A stretch of 34,107 nucleotides of DNA from assembly GCA_033720975.1 (NCBI GenBank), contig JAWWBL010000008.1:1-34107 (forward strand). Direction: 5' to 3'. Made by a program: the position numbers and the translations under genes. Below the pieces are notes generated by a model, which saw only the letters and a list, made by a program, of their open reading frames with translations, was not told the DNA's origin and ran no database searches. Origin of the DNA: JAWWBL01 sp033720975. Its GTDB lineage: Bacteria > Actinomycetota > Acidimicrobiia > Spongiisociales > ZC4RG35. This document shows positions 1 to 6,818 of this stretch, one piece after another (within the stretch, counting starts at the first letter, position 1; each line of letters begins with the position of its first letter).

Positions 1-867
1 CACCTCCACCGGGATACCAAGCCGTGCGATCGCCACCGTCGCCGCGACCGCTGCTGCCGATCCCGCCATGTCAGCCTTCATTCCGTCCATGAAGGCCGTC
101 GACTTCAGTGACAGGCCTCCGGTGTCAAATGTGATCCCCTTGCCGACGAGCGCCAGATGCGTCACGGGCTCCGACGGAACGTGGCGAAGGACGACCACCC
201 GCGGATCTCGGCGCGATCCCGCCGCTACTCCGAGCACCGCGCCCAAGCCCTCGGACACGATGCGCTCTTTGTCCCAGACCTCGGCGTCTACAGACGCTTC
301 GGACGCGTACTCAGCGATTTCGGCGGCATAGGCATCCGGGGATTGGTCCTTGGCCGGTGTATTCACCCAATCTCGAGCACGCATTGTCGCATCGGCAAGC
401 GCCCTGGCCTCGAGCACGGCGTCCTCCTCGGCTCCGACCAACTCGACTTCAGAGCAGCGGGTGACACGCTCTTCCGATCGCTCGGTCTTGTAGTCCCGAT
501 ACTGGTAGGAGCCCAAAAGGCTTCCTTCGGTGACCGCCCGGGTAGCGCCGTCGAGCCCCGTGAGACAAAGCAGGCTCACCGCCCGCTCGGTCTTAACCTT
601 TCGAATCGCCGAAGCCGAGGCGTCCCTCAGCGATTCGAACGCGACCTCGGAACCAAGCCCGACGAGCACAACGGCGTATGCCTCATCATGAGCCACAGTG
701 ATGGATTGTCCCTCCTTGCCCTCGAAGTCGTTCACCTCGAGAGTTCTCCGATCCAACCCGGCTACGAACTGCTCGGACCCAGGGGCAGCAACTCCAGCCT
801 CCATCACCCCGGCAATGACGGTGGCGCCCTCCAGGTCTGGAAGATCCGATGTTGGTGTTATCTCCAT
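1..867 (-). CDS. pepA: Leucyl aminopeptidase (M17), 3' end cut off by window
   Basis: This is a cytosolic M17 metallo-aminopeptidase that removes N-terminal residues from peptides. The reverse-strand reading frame is open from an ATG at 867 to the window edge, giving the first 289 residues. It shows the N-terminal macro-like domain and then the start of the catalytic domain: the motif VGKGITFDTGGLSLKS is followed by MKADMAGSAA, both diagnostic of PepA with metal-binding Lys and Asp residues. The remaining metal ligands and the NTDAEGR motif lie outside the window. A strong Shine-Dalgarno sequence (GAGAGGAG, 872-879) sits 4 bases before the ATG and overlaps the stop codon of the upstream membrane-protein gene, so the two genes are probably translationally coupled. 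The family call is firm; substrate preference cannot be read from sequence. Confidence 0.93.
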   Translation of the reverse strand, partial: MEITPTSDLPDLEGATVIAGVMEAGVAAPGSEQFVAGLDRRTLEVNDFEGKEGQSITVAHDEAYAVVLVGLGSEVAFESLRDASASAIRKVKTERAVSLLCLTGLDGATRAVTEGSLLGSYQYRDYKTERSEERVTRCSEVELVGAEEDAVLEARALADATMRARDWVNTPAKDQSPDAYAAEIAEYASEASVDAEVWDKERIVSEGLGAVLGVAAGSRRDPRVVVLRHVPSEPVTHLALVGKGITFDTGGLSLKSTAFMDGMKADMAGSAAAVAATVAIARLGIPVEV

Positions 868-877
868 GCGACTCCTC

Positions 878-1570
878 TCAACTGGCGAATGGACCGAGTC
901 CGGCAAGTAGCGCACGGCCCAGGAACACTGCACCCAGGCTCGTCAGCACTGCCAGATAGGACAGGCCCGTGGCGGCCATCACGCCTGAGTAGGCCGGGTA
1001 TCGAATTGCAGCGACCACCGCAGCCATCAGGACAACCGATGTGACGGCCAGCACCCAAAAAGCAACGGTGGGCCCACCTGCCGGCATGTCACCCATTGAC
1101 GGAAGGACGACAGCATCCGCGACCAGGCCCGCTATCCCTGCGATCGCCAACATGCGGAGGGACCACCTGGGAAGCCTCGGGTCGACGAGGTACCAATGAC
1201 CGAGCATCATCTCGGCAGTGACACCGCCGAGGGCGAGGGCAGCGGTCAACGCCGGTATCCAGGCGCTCAGGAGGCTCGCGTCAATGACGAATCCCAGGCC
1301 GCCAATGACCAAAGCTACCCCCGCCAATTGGGAGGACCGCGCCGCCACAAGCGCGATCACCACCCCGGCGAGTCCGACTCGAGCCCACAGCGCTCCCTCC
1401 CCCAGGGCTCCGGCTAGACCGATCACCATCGCGGTGCCCGCCGTCAACCAGGTAAAGCCTCGCCCGACGATGCTCATCCATGCCACGGCCCCCGCGGCAA
1501 GCGCCACGCCTCCCGCCCACGCCATGAGGATGAACTGCGGCTGGGCGACGGTTTGCAGATCTGAGGGCAC
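878..1570 (-). CDS. Multi-pass membrane protein of unknown function
   Basis: I do not recognise a characterised family. The predicted protein (about 230 residues) is very hydrophobic, with roughly seven candidate membrane helices and short loops. The most distinctive stretch is GHWYLVDPRLPRWSLRML near the middle, between two helices, which looks like a conserved functional loop. The open frame continues upstream past 1570, but that part overlaps the divergent glycosyltransferase gene and reads as non-coding. I placed the start at a GTG (1570), which keeps the whole first helix; an ATG at 1525 is the alternative. Neither has a clear ribosome binding site. The gene ends 10 bases before pepA and shares its ribosome binding site region with it, so the two are probably co-transcribed. 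Confidence 0.6.
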   Translation of the reverse strand: MPSDLQTVAQPQFILMAWAGGVALAAGAVAWMSIVGRGFTWLTAGTAMVIGLAGALGEGALWARVGLAGVVIALVAARSSQLAGVALVIGGLGFVIDASLLSAWIPALTAALALGGVTAEMMLGHWYLVDPRLPRWSLRMLAIAGIAGLVADAVVLPSMGDMPAGGPTVAFWVLAVTSVVLMAAVVAAIRYPAYSGVMAATGLSYLAVLTSLGAVFLGRALLAGLGPFAS

Positions 1571-1591
1571 GGCGCGGCATGATATGGCCCT

Positions 1592-2518
1592 ATGACTGCT
1601 TGGCAGCCGAGAGTGTCGGTGATCATTCCTGCAAAGGACGCCGCCGAGACATTGCCGAAGACGCTGCGGGCGATCAACAAGCAGGGATATCCGGACATCG
1701 TCGAGGTCATCGTGGCCGCGGCCGACGCGGCGACGGCTCGCGTGGCCGCTGAGGAGGGAGCTCGAGTCGTCGACAACCCTTCCGGGACCACGCCCGCCGG
1801 CCTGAACCTGGCCATCCGCGCCTCGTCGGGTGAGGTGATCGTGCGGTGTGATGCGCACGCCGTTCTTCCACCCGACTATGTGTCGAGGGCCGTCGAGACG
1901 ATTGCACGGACTGGTGCCGAGAACGTGGGCGGCATGCAAGTCCCTGTCGGTGAGACGGCATGGGAGAAGGCCATTGCGGCGGCGATGTCCTCACCTCTCG
2001 GCGCCGGAGACGCCCGTTACCGGATAGGCGGCGAGGAGGGCCCGACTGAAACGGTTTACCTCGGCGTGTTCCGTAGGAAGACCCTGGAGAGTCTGAGTGG
2101 CTACGACGAGCGGTTTCTCCGTGCCCAGGACTACGAGCTCAACCATCGGATCATTCGTTCAGGTGGGCTGGTCTGGTTCGACCCAGAATTGAGGGTCGAA
2201 TACCGGCCGCGAGGGTCGTTAGGCAGCCTGGCACGGCAGTACTTCCAATACGGGCAGGCGAAGCGGCTCATGTGGCGGGCACATCCCGGATCACTGAAAC
2301 CGAGGCAGTGGCTACCGCCGCTGGTCGTCATCGCTCTCATGGCGTCCATGCCGATCGCTCTCCTCGCCCCGTGGGTGTTGGCCATCCCAGCTGGCTACGT
2401 GGCTGCGCTGCTTCTCTATGACACGCCGACTGACAGGAATCCGCTGCGGACTGCCCTGGCCCTGGCGACGATGCACTTCTCCTGGGCTCTCGGTTTCCTC
2501 ATCCGTCGGCCAGGGTGA
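1592..2518 (+). CDS. GT2 glycosyltransferase, ExoA-like, membrane-associated
   Basis: This is an inverting family 2 glycosyltransferase that probably adds a sugar to a lipid-linked polysaccharide intermediate on the cytoplasmic face of the membrane. The 308-residue protein starts with the GT-A nucleotide-binding strand (VSVIIPAKDAAETL, about residues 8-21). It carries the metal-binding acidic motif as CDAHAVLPPDYV, a conserved ENVGGMQ segment and the acceptor motif AQDYELNHRI. The order of motifs, including ETVYLGVFRRK and the RQYFQYGQAKR segment, matches the succinoglycan ExoA-like subgroup. Two hydrophobic helices near the C-terminus (about residues 245-300) suggest membrane association. 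It is transcribed divergently from the pepA-linked membrane protein and its stop overlaps the next gene tail-to-tail by 20 bases. Donor and acceptor are unknown. Confidence 0.85.
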   Translation: MTAWQPRVSVIIPAKDAAETLPKTLRAINKQGYPDIVEVIVAAADAATARVAAEEGARVVDNPSGTTPAGLNLAIRASSGEVIVRCDAHAVLPPDYVSRAVETIARTGAENVGGMQVPVGETAWEKAIAAAMSSPLGAGDARYRIGGEEGPTETVYLGVFRRKTLESLSGYDERFLRAQDYELNHRIIRSGGLVWFDPELRVEYRPRGSLGSLARQYFQYGQAKRLMWRAHPGSLKPRQWLPPLVVIALMASMPIALLAPWVLAIPAGYVAALLLYDTPTDRNPLRTALALATMHFSWALGFLIRRPG

Positions 2519-4028
2519 TACCGGCAAGATCGAGCCTCTTTCCGAATAACACCCGACCGTGGGCCCTCCGCACATACCAATCGTCATCGAACTGCGCGGT
2601 GTGCCCGCTGTGTCTCCGCCTCATGAAACCTTGCCGCGTGGTTGAGAACAAGACACCACCATCTCCCCTTACTTTCCTCAACAGAACTGAGTCCACTGCT
2701 CGGCGCGCCCTCCCGAATCTATAGTCGGCGAGAAGATCCCTGGTCGCCAGCATCGTCCCACCAGGAATGTGCGCAACTTCACGAAATTGGAACTCGTCGT
2801 CGTAGGCGAGGGTCCGGTCAGAGCCTTCGAGATACGCGAAGTTCGCAGCTTTACCCACAACCTCTGCGCCCGTGAGTTGCCATGCCGCGACGAGGTCAGC
2901 GACATGCTCGGCCGCGTACCAGTCGTCGTCATCGAACTTCGCCACCAGGCGGCCCGAAGCGCGCTCAACCAACCGATCCAAGACTTCACCAAGCGGCACA
3001 TCGGTATCGAAGTCGTGGATCTCCGAAGCAATGCCCTCTGTTCCGAGGAGAGGCGTCAACTCAGCGCGGTTGAACTCGGAGCCGTGCAAACCGATGAGAA
3101 GTTCGAGCCGAGCGTAGGACTGCGCCAGGACACGGTTGATGGCTGCGGGAAGTAGAGACGGTCGCCGTGAGGCAAGGACCACACTCACCTCGGGCAGAGG
3201 AACGGTGGCGAATCCAAGCTGGGAGAAGTAGTCATCTGCGGCTGCCCAGGTGGATCCTTCCCAGAACCCGATGCGATGAGCTTTGGTTACCGCAGCTTCG
3301 AATGCAAAAGGCTGATCGAATCCGAGACTGCCCATGGTGATATGCGCTTCGTCCGGGACCACATGGACTGCTGCCCGATCTTCTCGGCGGGACAAAGGTG
3401 ACCCTGGCGCCACGGCTATCGGAGTCCCTGTGGCGAGGGCGTGGACTGCTTCCTGTTGCTGACGCCATTCTGTCATAGTGGGCGGGATGCGGATGATCGC
3501 TGCTGACCTCAGGGCACGCGGATCGGTCAACTCCGCCTCATCGGCCTCAACAACACGAGCCGTGTCCATCGAGCGCCCAACCGGGTTGTAGGCCCTCAGG
3601 TCAGCCGCAGCATGGCGTCTGATCGTTAGTCGCTCGCCTGTACTGGATCGACATTCCCATGCGCCGGCCTCGACCGAGAACGCAGCTTCGAACGGTGCAG
3701 AAGCGTGGGCCGGTTCTCGAGCTGCAGCCGTGAAAACGACATCTGTCTGGAGTTCGTCGGTGCGCCTGCCTGGCTCCACCTCGGGAAAGGGAACGGCCCC
3801 TGGCTCGACTTCGACGACGATGAATCCGTAGCGGGCCCTCTTTTGTACCAACCTGGTGCGTGTCATCGCGGAGAGGGGATTGTCACGACGAGAGGCTGAC
3901 CGTCTCCTCCACCAAAGCTGTGCCTTGGACCTGAGCCAGAATGGCGCCTCTCTTATTCTCCTCGGGTTGGAAGCGAGGACCCTCAGGAGTCGACGCGCCT
4001 CGCCCACCAAGTTCTTGCTCACGCTCAC
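2499..4028 (-). CDS. GT2 glycosyltransferase with large N-terminal extension
   Basis: The C-terminal part (about residues 280-495 of 509) is a family 2 glycosyltransferase. It opens with VSVVLASRRPSLLPAAI and has the metal/nucleotide-binding acidic cluster KFDDDDWY (about 365-372), followed by a region ending in RRRHSGHTAQFDDDWY. The first roughly 280 residues are not a recognisable domain: they begin with a basic, Arg-rich stretch and continue as mixed alpha/beta sequence without membrane helices. The start is a GTG at 4028 with a second in-frame GTG two codons on; no convincing ribosome binding site is visible. It is divergent from wecB and converges with the ExoA-like gene. It probably builds part of the surface glycan, but donor and linkage cannot be inferred. 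Confidence 0.75.
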   Translation of the reverse strand: MSVSKNLVGEARRLLRVLASNPRRIREAPFWLRSKAQLWWRRRSASRRDNPLSAMTRTRLVQKRARYGFIVVEVEPGAVPFPEVEPGRRTDELQTDVVFTAAAREPAHASAPFEAAFSVEAGAWECRSSTGERLTIRRHAAADLRAYNPVGRSMDTARVVEADEAELTDPRALRSAAIIRIPPTMTEWRQQQEAVHALATGTPIAVAPGSPLSRREDRAAVHVVPDEAHITMGSLGFDQPFAFEAAVTKAHRIGFWEGSTWAAADDYFSQLGFATVPLPEVSVVLASRRPSLLPAAINRVLAQSYARLELLIGLHGSEFNRAELTPLLGTEGIASEIHDFDTDVPLGEVLDRLVERASGRLVAKFDDDDWYAAEHVADLVAAWQLTGAEVVGKAANFAYLEGSDRTLAYDDEFQFREVAHIPGGTMLATRDLLADYRFGRARRAVDSVLLRKVRGDGGVLFSTTRQGFMRRRHSGHTAQFDDDWYVRRAHGRVLFGKRLDLAGITLADG

Positions 4029-4068
4029 GATGGACTCTAGGCGTCAGGTGCGGATCTACAGTGATCAC

Positions 4069-5148
4069 ATGAATTCACCCATTGTGCATGTGGTGGGTGC
4101 GCGCCCGAACTTCATGAAGGCCGCCCCTGTGATCAAAGCGTGCGAGGAACGCGGATTGTCTCAGCAGCTGATACACACCGGGCAACACTATGACTCTTCC
4201 CTGTCATCGGTCTTCTTCGACCAATTGTCGCTGCCCAAGCCCGACATCTACCTGGGTGTCGGGTCATCACCGCACGGTCGTCAGACCGGAAAGGCTATGT
4301 CGGCGCTCGAAGAGGAGTTCGAGGCGAGTCCGCCCGAGGCGTGCATTGTCTACGGAGACGTCAACTCGACACTGGCCGCGGCCCTGGTGTGTTCAAAGAT
4401 GCAGATACCGGTGGCTCACGTCGAAGCTGGCCTGCGCAGCTTTGACCGAACCATGCCGGAGGAGATCAACAGGATCCTTACTGACGCCGTGAGCGACCTT
4501 CTGCTGATTTCCTCGCCGGAGGCATACTGGAACCTGGGGAATGAAGGGATCGACCTGCGCAGGGTGGAATTCATCGGGAACACGATGATCGACACCCTTG
4601 TCCTTGGCCTCGAATACATCGACGCCAATCCGGTGACCCTACCCATAGCCCCGCCCGAGGCGTATGTGCTGATCACCTTGCACAGACCCGCGAACGTCGA
4701 TGACCCGGATCGGCTGAGAGCGATAATCGAGGCGATAGCCAAGACTGCTGAGCACACACCATGCATATTCCCGGTCCATCCGCGGGGTCGTGATGCGATA
4801 GACCGGGTCGGAGGCTCGTCTATTCCTGGGCTCAGCATCCTCGAGCCTCAGGGGTATCTCGAGTTCCTCACACTTCAGAGAAATGCAGCAACAGTGATCA
4901 CCGACTCTGGCGGAATCCAGGAAGAGACGACCGTGCTCGGGATCCCTTGTGTGACCGTTCGGCCTAATACTGAGCGCCCTATCACGCTGTCGATGGGCAC
5001 AAACGTCCTAGCCGAACCGTCCGGTCTCGCCGACGCTACATCATTGGCGCTTGAACGAGCCACGGCTGTCTCACCGACCACACCGCCGCTCTGGGATGGG
5101 CAATCGGGGATGAGAGCGGCTGAAGCCATCTCTCGGTGGGTTCGCTAG
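4069..5148 (+). CDS. wecB: UDP-N-acetylglucosamine 2-epimerase (non-hydrolysing)
   Basis: This cytosolic enzyme interconverts UDP-GlcNAc and UDP-ManNAc, supplying an activated amino sugar for surface polysaccharide. The 359-residue length is typical. Recognisable motifs are VVGARPNFMKAAPVI at the N-terminus, HTGQHYD, VYGDVNSTLAAAL, HVEAGLRSFDRTMPEEINR, TLHRPANVD, PVHPRG and the C-terminal TDSGGIQEE followed by RPNTERP, which together define the WecB/MnaA family. I chose the ATG at 4069 because family members begin right before the first beta strand; an in-frame ATG at 4030 would add 13 residues. Its stop overlaps that of the ABC ATPase gene within a palindromic CTAG. With the UDP-HexNAc dehydrogenase at 12836-14128 it could feed a ManNAcA-type uronic acid pathway. 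Confidence 0.93.
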   Translation: MNSPIVHVVGARPNFMKAAPVIKACEERGLSQQLIHTGQHYDSSLSSVFFDQLSLPKPDIYLGVGSSPHGRQTGKAMSALEEEFEASPPEACIVYGDVNSTLAAALVCSKMQIPVAHVEAGLRSFDRTMPEEINRILTDAVSDLLLISSPEAYWNLGNEGIDLRRVEFIGNTMIDTLVLGLEYIDANPVTLPIAPPEAYVLITLHRPANVDDPDRLRAIIEAIAKTAEHTPCIFPVHPRGRDAIDRVGGSSIPGLSILEPQGYLEFLTLQRNAATVITDSGGIQEETTVLGIPCVTVRPNTERPITLSMGTNVLAEPSGLADATSLALERATAVSPTTPPLWDGQSGMRAAEAISRWVR

Positions 5149-5897
5149 CTGGGAGCTGACTCCCGGAGCCGCCGGCGGCGAGAAACGTAGTCCTGATACC
5201 GCTCGACCGTTTCTGCGGCGGGGCCCACCTCCATGAGGGTCCCTCCGTTGAGCCACGCGACCCGATCGCAAAACTCTGCCACCCGCGGCATGGAGTGAGA
5301 AACGAAAACAATCGTCCCCGAATTCGAAAGTAGCTCGTCCATAGAAGCTTGACTCTTCGAGCGGAATGATGCGTCCCCCACTGAGAGTATCTCGTCCAAC
5401 AAGACGATATCTGGCGTGAGGTGCATTGAGATTGAGAAGGCCAATCTCGCGAACATCCCAGACGAATAAGAACTGACCGGGAGATCGATTGCATCCTCCA
5501 ACTCGGCGTATTCGACTATCTGGTCGAACATCTCATCGATCTCGACCCTGGTCAGGCCCTGTGCCAAGCCACCCAGATAGACATTGCGTCGACCTGACAG
5601 TTCGGGTTTGAACCCCACACCAAGACTCAGCAGCGTGGACACTCTGCCCCGCACTGTGACGGATCCGGTGGTGGGGGCAAGAGTCTGAGCCATGACTCGC
5701 AACAGGGTTGTTTTGCCTGCGCCGTTGTGCCCGATCACACCGAAGGCCTCGCCGCGCATGACAGTGAAAGACACATCACGCAGGGCAACAACCTCACGCT
5801 GCGAACGGCGGAACCCGCGGCGGAGCGTGGGGCGAGAGTCAACGTATGGCCGGAAAGTGACACCGACATCGCGAACGTCGATCGCGGGCCGCGTCAC
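5145..5897 (-). CDS. Polysaccharide ABC exporter ATP-binding protein (Wzt/TagH type)
   Basis: This is the ATPase of an ABC-2 polysaccharide or teichoic-acid exporter; it drives movement of a lipid-linked glycan across the cytoplasmic membrane. In the 250-residue protein I see Walker A (GHNGAGKTT, about 55-63), the signature region (VSSYSSGMFARLAF), Walker B (IVLLDEILSVGD) and the switch histidine (VSHS). The SYSSGM signature and the DEILSVGD sequence are typical of the Wzt/TagH/KpsT subgroup. It ends soon after the nucleotide-binding domain and lacks the C-terminal carbohydrate-binding domain of O9a-type Wzt, so it should not select chain termini in that manner. It starts with a GTG that overlaps the permease stop (GTGA), indicating translational coupling. 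Confidence 0.92.
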   Translation of the reverse strand: MTRPAIDVRDVGVTFRPYVDSRPTLRRGFRRSQREVVALRDVSFTVMRGEAFGVIGHNGAGKTTLLRVMAQTLAPTTGSVTVRGRVSTLLSLGVGFKPELSGRRNVYLGGLAQGLTRVEIDEMFDQIVEYAELEDAIDLPVSSYSSGMFARLAFSISMHLTPDIVLLDEILSVGDASFRSKSQASMDELLSNSGTIVFVSHSMPRVAEFCDRVAWLNGGTLMEVGPAAETVERYQDYVSRRRRLRESAPS

Positions 5898-6724
5898 AGT
5901 TCTCTGACCATCACTTTCTCATATCTGACAAAGACACCAACTCCCACCACAAACACTGCCACGGTCCAGAGTCCGAAGACTGCGACGTTGCTCCAGTCCC
6001 AGGGGCTACCGAGAAGTGCACCTCGGTAGATCGCAAGTAAGTGCCACATCGGGTTCATTTGCAGGATGGTCAGAATCGTTTCATCTGCCCCCTCCAGGCG
6101 GTCCAGCGTCCAGATAATTGGACTCGCGTACAACCAGACCCGATTCACGTACGGAAGGAAATTCGTGAGATCGCGGAACGGAACGACCAATCGGGCGCTC
6201 GCAGACGCCAGACCCACGTTGAACAGCACTTGAAGAGGTATCGCCAGCAGGAGAAGCCAAAGCGGTCCCACGAGTATCGGTACTCCGGCCAACACCGCAA
6301 TCAGCCCTAGTACCGGAAGGGAGAAGAGAAATCCCATACCCGACTCCACTATTCGAGCGATCGGAAGCACGAGTCGCGGGAACTTGACATTGGCAAGGAG
6401 CTTCGCGTTCGAGAGAATCGACTGTGCTCCCCCAGCAAGGGACTGCCCGCTGAATTGGAATACGAACATCCCGCACATCAGGTACACCATGAATTCAGGC
6501 GTCCGGGAATTGAAGAGAAGCCCAAAGATGAGGAAATACACCCCGCCGAGCAACAGCGGGTTCAAGACCCACCATACGAGTCCGAGGGCCGTTCCCGCAT
6601 TCCTGGCTGAGAAGCTTCCCCATCCCAAGAAGACGGCAAACTCCCGGCGACGCCACAGCTCGGTGAGGTATCTGCGGATGCGCGAGTAAACGGAGGGGGG
6701 TCTGGGAGGCGCGGCGATGCCCAC
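5894..6724 (-). CDS. Polysaccharide ABC exporter permease (Wzm/TagG type)
   Basis: This is the membrane subunit that pairs with the overlapping downstream ATPase to export a lipid-linked surface glycan. The protein has the ABC-2 permease layout: a basic amphipathic N-terminal segment (RIRRYLTELWRRREFAVFL), a first helix after LGLVWWVLNPLLLGG, and about six membrane helices in total. The NAKLLANVKFPRLVLP loop and the MNPMWHLLAIYRGALLG segment near the end are conserved in this family. The frame stays open upstream to 6895 but overlaps the divergent amidase gene, so the true start lies inside. I placed it at GTG 6724 (276 residues); TTG codons at 6739, 6754 and 6775 are alternatives, and none has a strong ribosome binding site. 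Confidence 0.88.
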   Translation of the reverse strand: MGIAAPPRPPSVYSRIRRYLTELWRRREFAVFLGWGSFSARNAGTALGLVWWVLNPLLLGGVYFLIFGLLFNSRTPEFMVYLMCGMFVFQFSGQSLAGGAQSILSNAKLLANVKFPRLVLPIARIVESGMGFLFSLPVLGLIAVLAGVPILVGPLWLLLLAIPLQVLFNVGLASASARLVVPFRDLTNFLPYVNRVWLYASPIIWTLDRLEGADETILTILQMNPMWHLLAIYRGALLGSPWDWSNVAVFGLWTVAVFVVGVGVFVRYEKVMVREL

Positions 6725-6779
6725 GAGCCCAGTGTACAAGGCGGGATATCTCAATCGAATGCTCGATAGCGACAAAGGC

Positions 6780-6807
6780 TTGTGAAGGGGAGGCGACGCT
6801 TTACGAT
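6780..6807 (+). promoter_or_regulatory. Candidate promoter for the PGRP amidase gene (near leaderless)
   Basis: A TTGTGA hexamer (6780-6785) lies 16 bases before TACGAT (6802-6807), a reasonable sigma-70-like pair. Transcription would begin around 6814, about five bases before the ATG at 6819, so the mRNA would be nearly leaderless. This fits the lack of a Shine-Dalgarno sequence close to that ATG and an in-frame stop four codons upstream. Predicted by eye only. Confidence 0.35.
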
Positions 6808-6818
6808 GACCAACGGCG

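Noticed and set aside
157..1044. A 295-codon plus-strand open frame over pepA
   Set aside because: Its translation has no domain and is rich in Arg, Gly and Pro, while the minus strand gives a clear PepA with diagnostic motifs.
1571..1939. N-terminal extension of the membrane-protein frame into the glycosyltransferase gene
   Set aside because: The extra 123 codons translate to Arg/His-rich, non-hydrophobic sequence and lie antisense to conserved GT2 motifs.
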